From positions 1-64,000 of the forward strand of contig CANQOK010000004.1 in assembly GCA_947625465.1 (NCBI GenBank): 64,000 bases of DNA, written 5' to 3'. The notes under the pieces are model-generated. The model saw only the letters and a list, made by a program, of their open reading frames with translations, was not told the DNA's origin and did not search any database. Below are positions 24,724-33,211 of the stretch, one piece after another. The first letter of the stretch is position 1; each line of letters opens with the position of its first letter. Source of the stretch: an uncultured Lachnospiraceae bacterium. Its GTDB lineage: Bacteria; Bacillota; Clostridia; Lachnospirales; Lachnospiraceae. The translations under genes and the position numbers were made by a program.

Positions 24724-24760
24724 GAAAAAGGGTGTCTTTTACAGGCACTCTTTTTTCTTT
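24724..24760 (+). terminator. Terminator after the low-complexity peptide gene
   Basis: AAAGGGTGTC pairs with GGCACTCTTT (G-U pairs included) around a short loop, followed by TTTTCTTTT. Confidence 0.7.
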
Positions 24761-24789
24761 TACATATTATAATATAGAAAAAGGGGAGA

Positions 24790-25104
24790 ATGAGTTTGCG
24801 AGTTATGTTGGAAATGATCTCTGCGCCGCAGCTGGACGAATATGCGCAAGGCCGCGGCGTTATCATAGATTTGCGGGAACCGTGGCAGTACCGGCAGAAG
24901 CATATTGCCGGAGCTGTCAATATCCCGTTTCAGAATATCGATTATTCGGTATTTGAAAAATATCGGAACCGAAAACTGGTGCTGTATTGTGAGCGCGGCG
25001 GAGCCAGTATGATCGCCGGAAAGGAACTGGCAAGGGCAGGCTATCAGGTGGCGTCTGTGATCGGCGGGATCCGCGCATATCGAGGAAAAAGATTGACAAG
25101 ATGA
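24790..25104 (+). CDS. Single-domain rhodanese-like protein
   Basis: The 104-residue protein has one rhodanese domain: 'VIIDLREPWQYRQKHIAGAVNIPF' and the active-site loop 'YCERGGAS' with the catalytic Cys67, then 'GYQVASVIGGI'. Such proteins carry persulfide sulfur on the cysteine; the acceptor is unknown. The start is slightly uncertain because GGGGAG abuts the ATG, and the in-frame TTG at 24796 is better spaced. There is no signal peptide. Its own promoter probably lies in the AT-rich stretch before it (24761-24785). Confidence 0.85.
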   Translation: MSLRVMLEMISAPQLDEYAQGRGVIIDLREPWQYRQKHIAGAVNIPFQNIDYSVFEKYRNRKLVLYCERGGASMIAGKELARAGYQVASVIGGIRAYRGKRLTR

Positions 25105-25155
25105 AGAATAGCAATTAAGATAATACTGTTATGAGGAAACGGTACAGGAGGAAGC

Positions 25156-26334
25156 ATGGAACGGTATACGCTGGTAGCGCCGTGTCATTTTGGAATGGAA
25201 GCGGTGCTGAAACGGGAACTGACAGATCTGGGATATGAGATTGCCGCGGTGGAAGACGGCCGAGTTTCCTTTACAGGGGATGTGGATGCGGTCTGCAGAT
25301 GTAATGTCTTTCTGCGCAGCGCGGAGCGGATTCTGCTTCAGGCGGGCAGATTTCATGCAGTGACGTTTGAAGACCTGTTTCAGAATATCAAAGCGCTGCC
25401 GTGGGAAAACTGGATTCCCAAAGACGGAAGATTCTGGGTGACAAAAGCGACTTCTGTAAAAAGTAAGCTGTTTAGTCCGACTGATATTCAGAAAATCGTG
25501 AAAAAGGCGATCGTAGAACGCCTGAAAGAATATTATGGGATCTCCTGGTTTGCGGAAACCGGCGCGCCGTATCCGATCCGAGTGTTTTTTAATAAGGATG
25601 AAGCAGTGGTAGCGCTGGATACCACTGGGGATTCCTTACATAAGCGGGGCTACCGGAAGATGACGGTAAAGGCACCCATTTCAGAGACGTTGGCGGCCGG
25701 ACTGCTAATGCTGACACCCTGGAAAGCGGACCGGGTCCTGGTTGATCCGTTTTGCGGAAGCGGGACTTTCCCGATTGAGGCAGCCATGATGGCATGCCGT
25801 ATGGCGCCCGGAATGAACCGGAGTTTTACCGCCGGTCAGTGGCAGAATCTGATCAGTCAGACATGCTGGAAGCAGACTGCAGAAGAAGCGAACGACCTGC
25901 TGATCCGGGATGTTTCCACAGATATTCAGGGATATGATATTGATCCGCAGGCGATCTCTTATGCCAAAAAGAACGCGCAGGACGCCGGCGTGGATCATAT
26001 GATCCATTTTCAGGTGCGGGATGTGAGCAGATTAAGCCATCGCGCCCGCTACGGATTTCTGATTGCCAATCCGCCATACGGGGAACGGCTGGAGGAGAAG
26101 GAAACTCTGCCCGAACTGTATCGGACGCTGGGCGAACGGTTTCAGGCACTCCATGACTGGTCCGCGTTTATTATTACCGCCTATCAGCAGGCGGAGCAGG
26201 ATATGGGAATCCGGGCGACCAAGAACAGAAAATTATATAACGGTATGATACAGACTTATTTTTATCAGTTTATGGGCCCGAAGCCGCCGAAACGGCAAAA
26301 GGCGCCGGACAAAGAGCAGGAAGGCAGAATATGA
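25156..26334 (+). CDS. THUMP-domain 23S rRNA guanine-N2 methyltransferase (RlmL N-half/YpsC type)
   Basis: The 392-residue protein has an N-terminal THUMP RNA-binding domain (residues about 50-165), then a Rossmann SAM-methyltransferase domain. Motif I is 'LVDPFCGSGTFPIEAA' and the catalytic motif IV is 'IANPPYGERL', the N-P-P-Y tetrad of amino-group methyltransferases. Family members modify guanine N2 in 23S rRNA, such as position 2445 in E. coli; the exact site here is not established. It starts after AGGAGG, and its stop overlaps the start of the next gene by four bases. Confidence 0.92.
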   Translation: MERYTLVAPCHFGMEAVLKRELTDLGYEIAAVEDGRVSFTGDVDAVCRCNVFLRSAERILLQAGRFHAVTFEDLFQNIKALPWENWIPKDGRFWVTKATSVKSKLFSPTDIQKIVKKAIVERLKEYYGISWFAETGAPYPIRVFFNKDEAVVALDTTGDSLHKRGYRKMTVKAPISETLAAGLLMLTPWKADRVLVDPFCGSGTFPIEAAMMACRMAPGMNRSFTAGQWQNLISQTCWKQTAEEANDLLIRDVSTDIQGYDIDPQAISYAKKNAQDAGVDHMIHFQVRDVSRLSHRARYGFLIANPPYGERLEEKETLPELYRTLGERFQALHDWSAFIITAYQQAEQDMGIRATKNRKLYNGMIQTYFYQFMGPKPPKRQKAPDKEQEGRI

Positions 26335-26930
26335 AGAAGATCATTGTGGCAACGGGAAATGAAGGAAAGATGCGGGAGATCCGCATGATCATGAAAGATC
26401 TGGACGTGGAACTGGTTTCTTTAAAGGAAGCCGGCCTGGAAGTCGACATTGAGGAAACCGGGACAACCTTTGAGGAAAATGCGGTGATCAAGGCGAAAAC
26501 CATTATGGAGATGACCGGCGCCGTGGTAATGGCGGATGATTCCGGTCTGGAAGTAGACTATATCAACAAAGAGCCCGGCGTATATTCTGCTCGTTATATG
26601 GGAAAGGATACGCCCTATTCCATTAAGAATCAGAATATCATTGACCGGCTGGCGGCCGCGAAGGGAGAAGAACGCAGCGCCCGGTTTGTCTGTGCGATCG
26701 CGGTAGCGTTTCCGGACGGCAGGATCCTCACAAGCAGGGGAACCATAGAAGGCGTGATTGCCTATGAGCCAAAGGGGACCAATGGATTCGGATTTGATCC
26801 GATTGTCTATGTGCCGGAATACGGTATGACGACCGGAGAAATGGATCCGGACTTTAAAAATTCCATCAGTCACAGGGGACGGGCGATTGCCGGAATGACA
26901 GAGCAGTTAAAAGCACTGAAGACACTGTAA
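26331..26930 (+). CDS. rdgB: XTP/dITP diphosphatase (RdgB/HAM1)
   Basis: A 199-residue house-cleaning enzyme that hydrolyses deaminated purine nucleotides (XTP, dITP) to monophosphates. The opening 'IIVATGNEGKMREIRMIM', the metal/substrate motif 'VMADDSGLEVDYINKEPGVYSARYMG' and 'GTNGFGFDPIVYVPE' followed by 'SHRGRAIA' are diagnostic. The start overlaps the methyltransferase stop (ATGA) and the phosphoesterase follows 17 bases later, forming a three-gene operon. Confidence 0.96.
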   Translation: MKKIIVATGNEGKMREIRMIMKDLDVELVSLKEAGLEVDIEETGTTFEENAVIKAKTIMEMTGAVVMADDSGLEVDYINKEPGVYSARYMGKDTPYSIKNQNIIDRLAAAKGEERSARFVCAIAVAFPDGRILTSRGTIEGVIAYEPKGTNGFGFDPIVYVPEYGMTTGEMDPDFKNSISHRGRAIAGMTEQLKALKTL

Positions 26931-26947
26931 GAAAATTGGAGATTAGA

Positions 26948-27427
26948 ATGAGAGTTTTGATCGTAAGCGACACGCACCGACAACATAAGAATCTGGAGCA
27001 GGTGCTGCGGAAAGTAAAGCCGCTGGACGCCATGATCCATCTGGGAGATGCAGAAGGATATGAAGATTATATCCGCTCCATTTGCGAATGCCCGCTTTAT
27101 ATTGTCCGGGGAAACTGCGACTGGTTTTCCGACCTGGATCGGGAAATGACGCTGGCTCTGGGAAAATACACGGTATTTTTGACGCACGGACATCTGTATT
27201 ATGTATCGGTTGACCGCAATTTTATCGTGGAGGAGGCCCGCGCCAGAGGGTATAATGTGGTGATGTTCGGACACACCCATGTACCGCTGCTGGAGTACCA
27301 CGGGGACGTAACTCTGTTGAATCCGGGCAGCCTGTCGTTCCCCAGACAGGACGGAAGAAGGCCGTCCTACGCGATGATGGAGATTGACCGGGAAGGGGAA
27401 GCGCATTATACGATCAGCTATTTGTAA
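26948..27427 (+). CDS. YfcE/MJ0936-type metallophosphoesterase
   Basis: The 159-residue protein contains the calcineurin-like motifs 'LIVSDTH', 'IHLGDAEG', 'VRGNCDW', 'LTHGH' and 'FGHTHVP', which hold the dinuclear metal site of small phosphodiesterases. The natural substrate of this group is not established. I chose the ATG at 26948 (GGAG six bases upstream) over an in-frame TTG at 26936. It commonly follows rdgB in Clostridia, as here. The tRNA array promoter begins 27 bases after its stop. Confidence 0.92.
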   Translation: MRVLIVSDTHRQHKNLEQVLRKVKPLDAMIHLGDAEGYEDYIRSICECPLYIVRGNCDWFSDLDREMTLALGKYTVFLTHGHLYYVSVDRNFIVEEARARGYNVVMFGHTHVPLLEYHGDVTLLNPGSLSFPRQDGRRPSYAMMEIDREGEAHYTISYL

Positions 27428-27454
27428 ACTTGTGCAAATAAAGGAAAAAAAGAG

Positions 27455-27483
27455 TTGACAACCGAACACTCTTCATATATAAT
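27455..27483 (+). promoter_or_regulatory. Consensus promoter of the tRNA array
   Basis: TTGACA (27455-27460) and TATAAT (27478-27483), separated by 17 bases, are a perfect sigma-A consensus. The first tRNA begins 30 bases downstream, as expected for highly expressed stable RNA. Confidence 0.92.
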
Positions 27484-27512
27484 GAGTTTTGCCTTGTGAA
27501 AAATCACCTTTT

Positions 27513-27587
27513 CGGGGTGTGGCTCAGCTTGGCTAGAGTGCTTGATTTGGGATCAAGAGGTCGCGTGTTCGAATCACGTCACCCCGA
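27513..27587 (+). tRNA. tRNA-Pro (anticodon TGG)
   Basis: The acceptor stem CGGGGTG/CACCCCG has the C1-G72 pair typical of bacterial tRNA-Pro. The anticodon loop TTTGGGA carries TGG, and the T arm contains GTTCGAATC. CCA is not encoded. First of seven genes in the array. Confidence 0.96.
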
Positions 27588-27605
27588 TTTTTCCATCTCC
27601 ATCAT

Positions 27606-27676
27606 GCGGGTGTAGTTCAATGGTAGAACACTAGCCTTCCAAGCTAGATACGTGGGTTCGATTCCCATCACCCGCT
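27606..27676 (+). tRNA. tRNA-Gly (anticodon TCC)
   Basis: Acceptor GCGGGTG/CACCCGC, anticodon loop CTTCCAA with TCC, T loop GTTCGATTC, discriminator T. CCA is not encoded. Confidence 0.96.
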
Positions 27677-27735
27677 TTGTGTGTGCGATTCGGTGTGCTG
27701 AGGACATGACCGGCGGTGATTTCACACAGCAATTT

Positions 27736-27809
<74 letters not shown>

Positions 27810-27838
27810 GTAGGGGATTTCCCCAGGCAAAAGCCTAT

Positions 27839-27913
27839 GGTGGATATAGCGCAGCTGGTTAGCGCGCCAGATTGTGGCTCTGGAGGCCCAGGGTTCGAAT
27901 CCCTGTATCCACC
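27839..27913 (+). tRNA. tRNA-His (anticodon GTG)
   Basis: The extra G at position -1 (27839) faces C73 (27913), the identity mark of tRNA-His. Acceptor GTGGATA/TATCCAC, anticodon loop TTGTGGC (GTG). CCA is not encoded. Confidence 0.95.
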
Positions 27914-27940
27914 CTTTTACTAGCCTATAGTTAAATACGG

Positions 27941-28012
27941 TGGGCTATCGCCAAGCGGTAAGGCACAGGACTTTGACTCCTGCATTCGTTGGTTCGAATC
28001 CAACTAGCCCAG
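27941..28012 (+). tRNA. tRNA-Gln (anticodon TTG)
   Basis: Acceptor TGGGCTA/TAGCCCA, anticodon loop CTTTGAC (TTG), discriminator G as usual for tRNA-Gln. CCA is not encoded. Confidence 0.95.
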
Positions 28013-28051
28013 CTTGGTTATGAACAGCATAACTGTTGTTTTATGAAATAT

Positions 28052-28124
28052 GGAGCATTAGCTCAGGCGGTAGAGCACTTGACTTTTAATCAAGTTGTCC
28101 GGGGTTCGAATCCCCGATGCTTCA
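28052..28124 (+). tRNA. tRNA-Lys (anticodon TTT)
   Basis: Acceptor GGAGCAT/ATGCTTC, anticodon loop CTTTTAA (TTT), T loop GTTCGAATC, discriminator A. CCA is not encoded. Confidence 0.96.
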
Positions 28125-28129
28125 CTGAT

Positions 28130-28209
28130 GCGGATGTGGCGGAATTGGCAGACGCGCCAGACTTAGGATCTGGTGGGAGACCGTGGGGGTTCAAGTCCCT
28201 TCATCCGCA
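28130..28209 (+). tRNA. tRNA-Leu (anticodon TAG)
   Basis: A class II tRNA of 80 bases with acceptor GCGGATG/CATCCGC and anticodon TAG in CTTAGGA. Its variable arm (TGGTGGGAGACCGT region) is of moderate length. It starts only six bases after tRNA-Lys. CCA is not encoded. Confidence 0.94.
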
Positions 28210-28254
28210 CGTCGAAGAAGGGTACGAACCCCGGAAGTTCGGTTGGATAACAAG

Positions 28255-28284
28255 CCTCGTTTCTGTATGGAAACGAGGTTTTAT
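28255..28284 (+). terminator. Terminator of the tRNA array
   Basis: CCTCGTTTC (28255-28263) and GAAACGAGG (28270-28278) form a perfect 9-base stem with a six-base loop, followed by TTTTAT. Confidence 0.85.
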
Positions 28285-28326
28285 GATATGAGAAGTGATA
28301 GAATGGTTAGAGGATCGGAGGAAAGG

Positions 28327-29193
28327 ATGAGGAACAGAAAGATCAAAAATACATTGCTTGCGCTGGTGATCGCGTTCGGTTTTGCGGCAGGACTTACGGG
28401 CTGCGGGGATCAAAAGCAGGAGGAGGCTACAACGGAGGCCATTTCCGTAACAGCGAAAGAGGTGCTGGATCAGAGCATGAAAGCGATGGATCAGATTGAT
28501 CAGCTTGCCATGCGGGCAGGATATCTGCTGGATACGACAGCTACGATCCTGGATACGGCGGTGCCGTTTAAAATTGAACAGAACGCGCAGATGCAGGTCG
28601 ACGCGAAAGGCAACCGGTATGTAGAAGCCAGCGGTTATACAGAATACAGCGGTCAGAAAACAGAGCAGAATACAAAGCAGTATGTGATATTAAACGGTAC
28701 GAAAGCGGAAAGCTATTATTGTGTTGACGGAGAATGGGGCTTTGAGATTTTTGAATCCGCAGAGGACGACAATCCGATCGACAGCCAGAGAAATCTGCTT
28801 CGGAAACTACAGGAATCTTCGGATAAGATAACTGTCGATGCGGTGGAAGAGACAGAAGCGAAGTCCTGTTATCGCCTTACCGGAACGGTGGGAAGTGAAT
28901 TTTTAGATGACGCGTTGGATGCGGCCGGCACCGATAACGGAGATCTGGATCAGTTTACGGAAGCACTGAAGGATCAGACGATTCCGGTTTCTCTCTGGGT
29001 TGATAAAAAGGAGATGATTCCCGTAAAACTGGTGCTCGACCTTTCGGCTGTGATGGAACGGGCGATGAATGAGGCGACCAAAGATCAGGGCATTACTTAT
29101 GCTATGAACAAAATGGAAGTATCCTTTGTCTATACCGGGTTCGCGGTATCGGAGGTAGTCGTGCCGGCAGAGGCATTGGAAGCAGCAAAGTAA
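28327..29193 (+). CDS. Lipoprotein of unknown function (DUF6612-like)
   Basis: The 288-residue protein has a signal peptide ending in the lipobox LTGC (Cys24), so it should be lipid-anchored on the outer face of the membrane. The mature part alternates beta strands in the manner of LolA/LppX-like half-barrel lipoproteins: 'NAQMQVDAKGNRYVEASGYTEY', 'QYVILNGTKAESYYCVDGEWGF' and 'IPVSLWVDKKEMIPVKLVLDLS'. This resembles the DUF6612 group common in Clostridia. The ligand is unknown; lipid or hydrophobe binding is inferred from the fold. The ATG at 28327 follows GGAGG; earlier in-frame codons run through the tRNA-Leu gene and terminator. Confidence 0.7.
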   Translation: MRNRKIKNTLLALVIAFGFAAGLTGCGDQKQEEATTEAISVTAKEVLDQSMKAMDQIDQLAMRAGYLLDTTATILDTAVPFKIEQNAQMQVDAKGNRYVEASGYTEYSGQKTEQNTKQYVILNGTKAESYYCVDGEWGFEIFESAEDDNPIDSQRNLLRKLQESSDKITVDAVEETEAKSCYRLTGTVGSEFLDDALDAAGTDNGDLDQFTEALKDQTIPVSLWVDKKEMIPVKLVLDLSAVMERAMNEATKDQGITYAMNKMEVSFVYTGFAVSEVVVPAEALEAAK

Positions 29194-29199
29194 GAGGCG

Positions 29200-29661
29200 T
29201 TACGGGGCCGCTTGTTCCGACAAGCGGCTGTTTTGATAAGCGGGATCTTTCGTGACATCGGATCCGAACCAGTCAGGCGCATGGAATGCCAGCGCTTCTT
29301 CCTCAGATTCAAATTCCACTTCCGCCAGCAGCAGGCCGGTGTGTACGCCGGAAAATACATCCAATTCAATGGTATAAGTCCGGTCGGGGGCCGACAGCGG
29401 AATCAGATAGCGTTTTTTTGTAATTCGGTTACCATCAGCTTTTAAAAGAAGGTGATGGTAACTTTTTTCTGTCAGGGGCAGATTATATTCTTCCCGTACC
29501 ATCAGCCCCCGTCCCTTATAGGTCAGATAATAGTCTTCATTGTCTCTGCGGATCCGGACGACCGGCTCCGTGCAGAGGTAAGCCTGCTCAATGGTGCGGC
29601 AGGGGTATTGTGTTAGATTTTCGGGCAGCTTTTTGATTAAAAATTTTCGTTCGATCTCCAT
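29200..29661 (-). CDS. CYTH-domain triphosphate-binding protein
   Basis: The 153-residue protein starts with the defining EIERKFLI motif (EXEXK) and continues with alternating charged strands (QAYL..., VRIRRDNEDYYLTYKGRG, TIELDVF, AEVEFESEEEA) that line a triphosphate tunnel. Bacterial members are tripolyphosphatases or bind nucleotides or polyphosphate; the substrate here is unknown. GGAGGAATCG precedes the ATG. It is convergent with the lipoprotein gene and divergent from the DJ-1-like gene. Confidence 0.9.
   Translation of the reverse strand: MEIERKFLIKKLPENLTQYPCRTIEQAYLCTEPVVRIRRDNEDYYLTYKGRGLMVREEYNLPLTEKSYHHLLLKADGNRITKKRYLIPLSAPDRTYTIELDVFSGVHTGLLLAEVEFESEEEALAFHAPDWFGSDVTKDPAYQNSRLSEQAAP
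29207..29234 (+). terminator. Terminator after the lipoprotein gene
   Basis: GCCGCTTGT (29207-29215) and ACAAGCGGC (29220-29228) enclose a tetraloop, followed by TGTTTT. The stem also encodes the last codons of the convergent CYTH gene. Confidence 0.85.
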
Positions 29662-29770
29662 GCAGACGATTCCTCCGTTTTATTGAAATGATTGATTTTT
29701 TTTCCACTTTCCTGTATCATAAAGGATAATGAGAAAAGTTGCAATCACGAATTTGAATGGAGGTAGAAAT

Positions 29771-30322
29771 ATGCAGGTATATGCGTTTTTGGCAGACGGA
29801 TTTGAGGAGGTAGAGGCGCTGACGGTCGTAGATCTGCTGCGGCGGGCAGGAATTTCGGTACAGACGGTTTCCGTAACGGGAAGGGAAGTTGTAACCGGCT
29901 CCCACAAGATCCCGGTGACGGCGGACTGCAGGATCGAAACTCTGACGGAAGAGGCGGACGCGTTGTTTTTACCGGGCGGCATGCCCGGCACGCTGGGACT
30001 GAAAGCCTGTGAACCGTTAGCGGCCATGTTGAAGAAATATGCGGCGGATTCCGCGAAATGGGTAACGGCAATCTGCGCGGCGCCCAGTGTCCTGGGAGAA
30101 CTGGGACTGCTGCAGGGGAAACAGGCGACCTGTTATCCGGGGTTTGAGGAGCAGCTGCGGGGAGCCAGAGTCAGCACAGATGCGGTCGTACGGGACGGCA
30201 ATGTGATCACATCCCGCGGCGTGGGGACCGCCATTGAAATGGCGCTTACCATGATCGCCTGTCTGACCGGAGACCACAAAAAAGCTGATCAGATTGCTGC
30301 CGGTATTATGTATCGGCAATAA
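29771..30322 (+). CDS. DJ-1/PfpI-family protein
   Basis: The 183-residue protein belongs to the DJ-1/ThiJ branch. It opens 'VYAFLADGFEEVEALTVVDLLRRAG' with the conserved acid of the active site, has 'LFLPGGMPG', and carries the nucleophile Cys102 in 'AICAAPSVLG'. Relatives act as glyoxalase III/deglycase or redox-sensing chaperones; the activity here is not settled by sequence. The ATG at 29771 follows GGAGG. Confidence 0.92.
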   Translation: MQVYAFLADGFEEVEALTVVDLLRRAGISVQTVSVTGREVVTGSHKIPVTADCRIETLTEEADALFLPGGMPGTLGLKACEPLAAMLKKYAADSAKWVTAICAAPSVLGELGLLQGKQATCYPGFEEQLRGARVSTDAVVRDGNVITSRGVGTAIEMALTMIACLTGDHKKADQIAAGIMYRQ

Positions 30323-30375
30323 AATTTGGTAAATAATGGAACTGTAGAAAAGCAAAAACAAGAACGGAGTAAAGT

Positions 30376-31311
30376 ATGGACGTACAGAAAACGGCGGACG
30401 CGTTAAGCGGTGCAGTCGGCAAAGTGATCTTAGGAAAGGAAACCGTCATCAGACAGATCATAGCGGCAATCCTGGTGCAGGGCCATGTTCTGTTGGAGGA
30501 TGTGCCGGGAACCGGTAAGACCATGCTGGCAAAATCCTTTGCGAAAGCGATCGGCGGCACCGCCAAGCGGATTCAGATGACGCCGGATCTGATGCCGGCG
30601 GATCTGACCGGAATCAATTATTATAATATGAAGACATCTGAGTTTAACTTTATGCCGGGAGCGGTTTTTACCAACATTCTGATCGCGGATGAGATCAACC
30701 GTGCCACACCGAAGACACAGGCGGGGTTATTGGAAAGCATGGAAGAACGGCAGGTGACGGTAGACAGCGTTACCTATCCGCTGCCCCGACCGTTTCTGGT
30801 TCTGGCAACGCAGAATCCGGTGGATACCCAGGGGGTATTTCCGCTGCCGGAAGCGCAGATTGATCGGTTTCTGATGAAGCTGTCCATGGGATATCCGGAT
30901 CGGGAAACAGAAGCGCAGGTAATGCTGCAGCATATGGATATAACTGCGGAACCGGATGTAAAGCAGGTGGTTACGGAAGCCCAGCTGCAGGAGGCCATGC
31001 AGGCAGTCAGCCGGGTTTCGGTACATCCGGATCTGGCGGATTATGTGGTGCGGATCCTGGAAGCCAGCAGACGGCACAAAGATGTCCTGCTGGGGATTTC
31101 CACCCGCGGCGGACTGGCTTTAATGCGGGCCAGCCGCGCATGGGCTGCCATGGAAGGCCGGGATTATGTACTGCCGGATGATATCAAAGCGATGGCGGAG
31201 CCGGTGCTGGCCCATCGGCTTGTATTAAAAAATTATCTGCAGATGCAGGAGGATTCTCCTCAAAAAACGGTGGCGGAAATCCTCGAACAGGTGGCGGTAC
31301 CGACCGAGTAA
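30376..31311 (+). CDS. MoxR-family AAA+ ATPase
   Basis: The 311-residue chaperone-like ATPase has Walker A LLEDVPGTGKT, Walker B 'ILIADEINRATPKTQ', sensor 'LATQNPVDTQGVFPLPEAQIDRF', and a C-terminal lid. MoxR proteins typically act with DUF58 and transglutaminase-like or von Willebrand factor proteins encoded beside them in envelope or cofactor-insertion processes. Here the DUF58 gene follows 29 bases later, then a DUF4129-like gene. No transglutaminase gene is present. Confidence 0.93.
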   Translation: MDVQKTADALSGAVGKVILGKETVIRQIIAAILVQGHVLLEDVPGTGKTMLAKSFAKAIGGTAKRIQMTPDLMPADLTGINYYNMKTSEFNFMPGAVFTNILIADEINRATPKTQAGLLESMEERQVTVDSVTYPLPRPFLVLATQNPVDTQGVFPLPEAQIDRFLMKLSMGYPDRETEAQVMLQHMDITAEPDVKQVVTEAQLQEAMQAVSRVSVHPDLADYVVRILEASRRHKDVLLGISTRGGLALMRASRAWAAMEGRDYVLPDDIKAMAEPVLAHRLVLKNYLQMQEDSPQKTVAEILEQVAVPTE

Positions 31312-31340
31312 AAGCAGGACAAAGAAAAGGGAATGCGGAA

Positions 31341-32420
31341 ATGGCGGAGTATGTAGGAATTTTTACATGGATCGTAGTTGGAATACTGAGTTTTCTGGTA
31401 CTGCTTGTGATCGCGGCGAGAGTGCTGTACGGGCTGATGAAAATTGTGTGCATCCGTCAGATGGAATACCGGCGGTATTTCAGCGAGGAGGGCGTATATG
31501 AAGGAGAAACGGTCTATCTGGTCGAGGAACTGAAAAACCGTTCGCTCCTGCCGATGATCGGCATGGATATTGAATCCCATATTACGGCCTGTGTGGCATT
31601 GGAAGGCTGTGATCCGGATGAAAAAATGATGCAGCATTTTATCAGCCGCTTTACCGTGATGCCGTTTACGACAGTGGTGCGGCGGCACCGCGCGGTTGCG
31701 AAAAAGCGGGGATATTATGAGCTGGAGACAGCCCGGGTTTCTTATGCCGGTATGGATATTTATCTGGATAGTAAGGCAGATCTGGCAGTTTATCCAAGAA
31801 TGCTGGAATTTGAACAGACCCGTCAGATGAACCGGTTTTTAAGTTATGACAGCGCAAGCCGGACGCCGCTTCTGACCGATGCGTTTTCTTTTACGGGAAT
31901 CCGGGAATACACCGGAAAAGAACCCTTTTCCGATCTGAATTTTAAGGCAACGGCAAGAGCCGGTCAGTACATGGTCAATCAAAAAGGATATCTGCTGGGC
32001 CGGCAGATCCAGCTATATGTGAATTTCCAGATGCCGCAGAAACCGATGGAATCCGCCGTCTTTTCAGAACTGATCGAACAGGCGCTTTCTCATGTGGCAT
32101 ATGCAGTGGGAATGGGGGTACAGAAAGGATACCGAATCGGACTGTGTACAAACAGCCGGATGGTAAACGGCGCGTATTTTCTGCGGTTTCCGAGGCAGAC
32201 CGGGCTCGTGCATTATCAGGAACTTCTGCGCCAGATGGCGCGGATCCGTCTGATGGCAGGCAACAGTTTTGCGTCGGTGATCGATATGGATATCCGGGAA
32301 CAGATCACCGGATGTGAGATTTATATCCTGACTACTTATCTGGATGAAAGTATAGAAGAGAGGATTGCGCGGCTTGGCGAATTGGGGAATGCGGTTCGTC
32401 CGGTCGTACTTGGAAGCTGA
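31341..32420 (+). CDS. DUF58-domain protein
   Basis: The 359-residue protein has an N-terminal membrane segment (residues 5-30), a beta-rich outer or cytosolic part, and the DUF58 signature 'REYTGKEPFSDLNFKATARAG' around residue 190, followed by a vWA-like fold without a complete MIDAS motif. In characterised neighbourhoods DUF58 proteins are partners of MoxR ATPases. It sits between MoxR and a DUF4129-like gene with almost no spacing, indicating one operon. Confidence 0.88.
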   Translation: MAEYVGIFTWIVVGILSFLVLLVIAARVLYGLMKIVCIRQMEYRRYFSEEGVYEGETVYLVEELKNRSLLPMIGMDIESHITACVALEGCDPDEKMMQHFISRFTVMPFTTVVRRHRAVAKKRGYYELETARVSYAGMDIYLDSKADLAVYPRMLEFEQTRQMNRFLSYDSASRTPLLTDAFSFTGIREYTGKEPFSDLNFKATARAGQYMVNQKGYLLGRQIQLYVNFQMPQKPMESAVFSELIEQALSHVAYAVGMGVQKGYRIGLCTNSRMVNGAYFLRFPRQTGLVHYQELLRQMARIRLMAGNSFASVIDMDIREQITGCEIYILTTYLDESIEERIARLGELGNAVRPVVLGS

Positions 32421-32422
32421 AT

Positions 32423-33091
32423 ATGAGGAATCTGAAACGCTTCTGGTTTTCAAAAGAAGATTTCTGGGTTACGCTGCGGGCACTGTTCTGGATGCTGCTG
32501 TTTGCCGTATGCCATCTTGGCTATCTGGCCAGCGCGGATATGTCTGCCTGGCATAAGGTATGGAGCGTCGGGCGGATTGCCTGTCTGGTGTTTGTATTGT
32601 TTACCTGCAGGCATTTCCTGACCGGAGAACAGGGGGCGGTCCGGCGCGCGGGACGGCGGCTGAAAGCTGCGTTCGGCGGATTTGCGCTGCGTCTGTTTAC
32701 CTGGTTTTCCGGGCTGAAAGGGAAACGGAGCAGATCCGGCGTGCGCCTGAAAACCGGCGGATATACGGATGAAGTACACAGATTGAAACGGAGCGGACGA
32801 AAACGGCCGGAGCAGAGATTCCGGTATCGGCAGTGGAGCCGGCTTACGGACGTGGAGCGGGTCCGGTATCTCTATGAGAAACAGGTATGGAAATGGAAAA
32901 AGGCTGACGTAGAGGTGAAAGAAAGCAATACGCCTGCGGAACAACTCTTTGCCGCCAGACAGAAGCATGAGGCGGGAAATGACAGTGAAGCCGTGGTGCA
33001 GGGGTATAATCAGGTTCGTTATCAGACCGAACTGCCGGAAAACTTTGCGGAAAATCTGGGATTCCTGAAAAAATTTGAAAAAAAAGAGTGA
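32423..33091 (+). CDS. Membrane protein with DUF4129-like C-terminal part
   Basis: The 222-residue protein has two hydrophobic segments (about 17-35 and 47-62), a strongly basic middle (many Arg/Lys, about 70-130), and a helical end 'LTDVERVRYLYEKQVWKWKK' through 'TPAEQLFAARQKH' and 'YNQVRYQTELP'. This last part matches the pattern of DUF4129 domains found at the end of TgpA-type transglutaminases. It therefore looks like the tail module of such a protein with its transglutaminase part missing or encoded elsewhere. Start two bases after the DUF58 stop. The tig promoter overlaps its stop codon. Confidence 0.65.
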   Translation: MRNLKRFWFSKEDFWVTLRALFWMLLFAVCHLGYLASADMSAWHKVWSVGRIACLVFVLFTCRHFLTGEQGAVRRAGRRLKAAFGGFALRLFTWFSGLKGKRSRSGVRLKTGGYTDEVHRLKRSGRKRPEQRFRYRQWSRLTDVERVRYLYEKQVWKWKKADVEVKESNTPAEQLFAARQKHEAGNDSEAVVQGYNQVRYQTELPENFAENLGFLKKFEKKE

Positions 33092-33116
33092 CAAGGAAAA
33101 ATGTGTATGTTATAAT
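33088..33116 (+). promoter_or_regulatory. Promoter of the tig operon
   Basis: GTGACA (33088-33093) and TATAAT (33111-33116) lie 17 bases apart with an extended -10 TG. The -35 box overlaps the stop codon of the preceding gene. The leader to the tig start is about 90 bases and contains a small hairpin (GCGTC/GACGC near 33132-33152). Confidence 0.8.
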
Positions 33117-33211
33117 AATATACTGTCGCGAAGCGTCTGTATGAAATCGACGCGCGCAAAAGAGGAGTAATCAGGTACATACCTGTCCATATAGCAAGGA
33201 GGAAGTTTAAG

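Noticed and set aside
28183..28326. N-terminal extension of the lipoprotein through the tRNA-Leu gene
   Set aside because: The in-frame codons cross the tRNA 3' end and a terminator; the ATG at 28327 has a proper ribosome site and directly starts a lipoprotein signal.
33118..33211. CIRCE or CtsR-type heat-shock operator before tig
   Set aside because: The leader contains only a short GCGTC/GACGC hairpin and no TTAGCACTC inverted repeat or CtsR heptad repeat.
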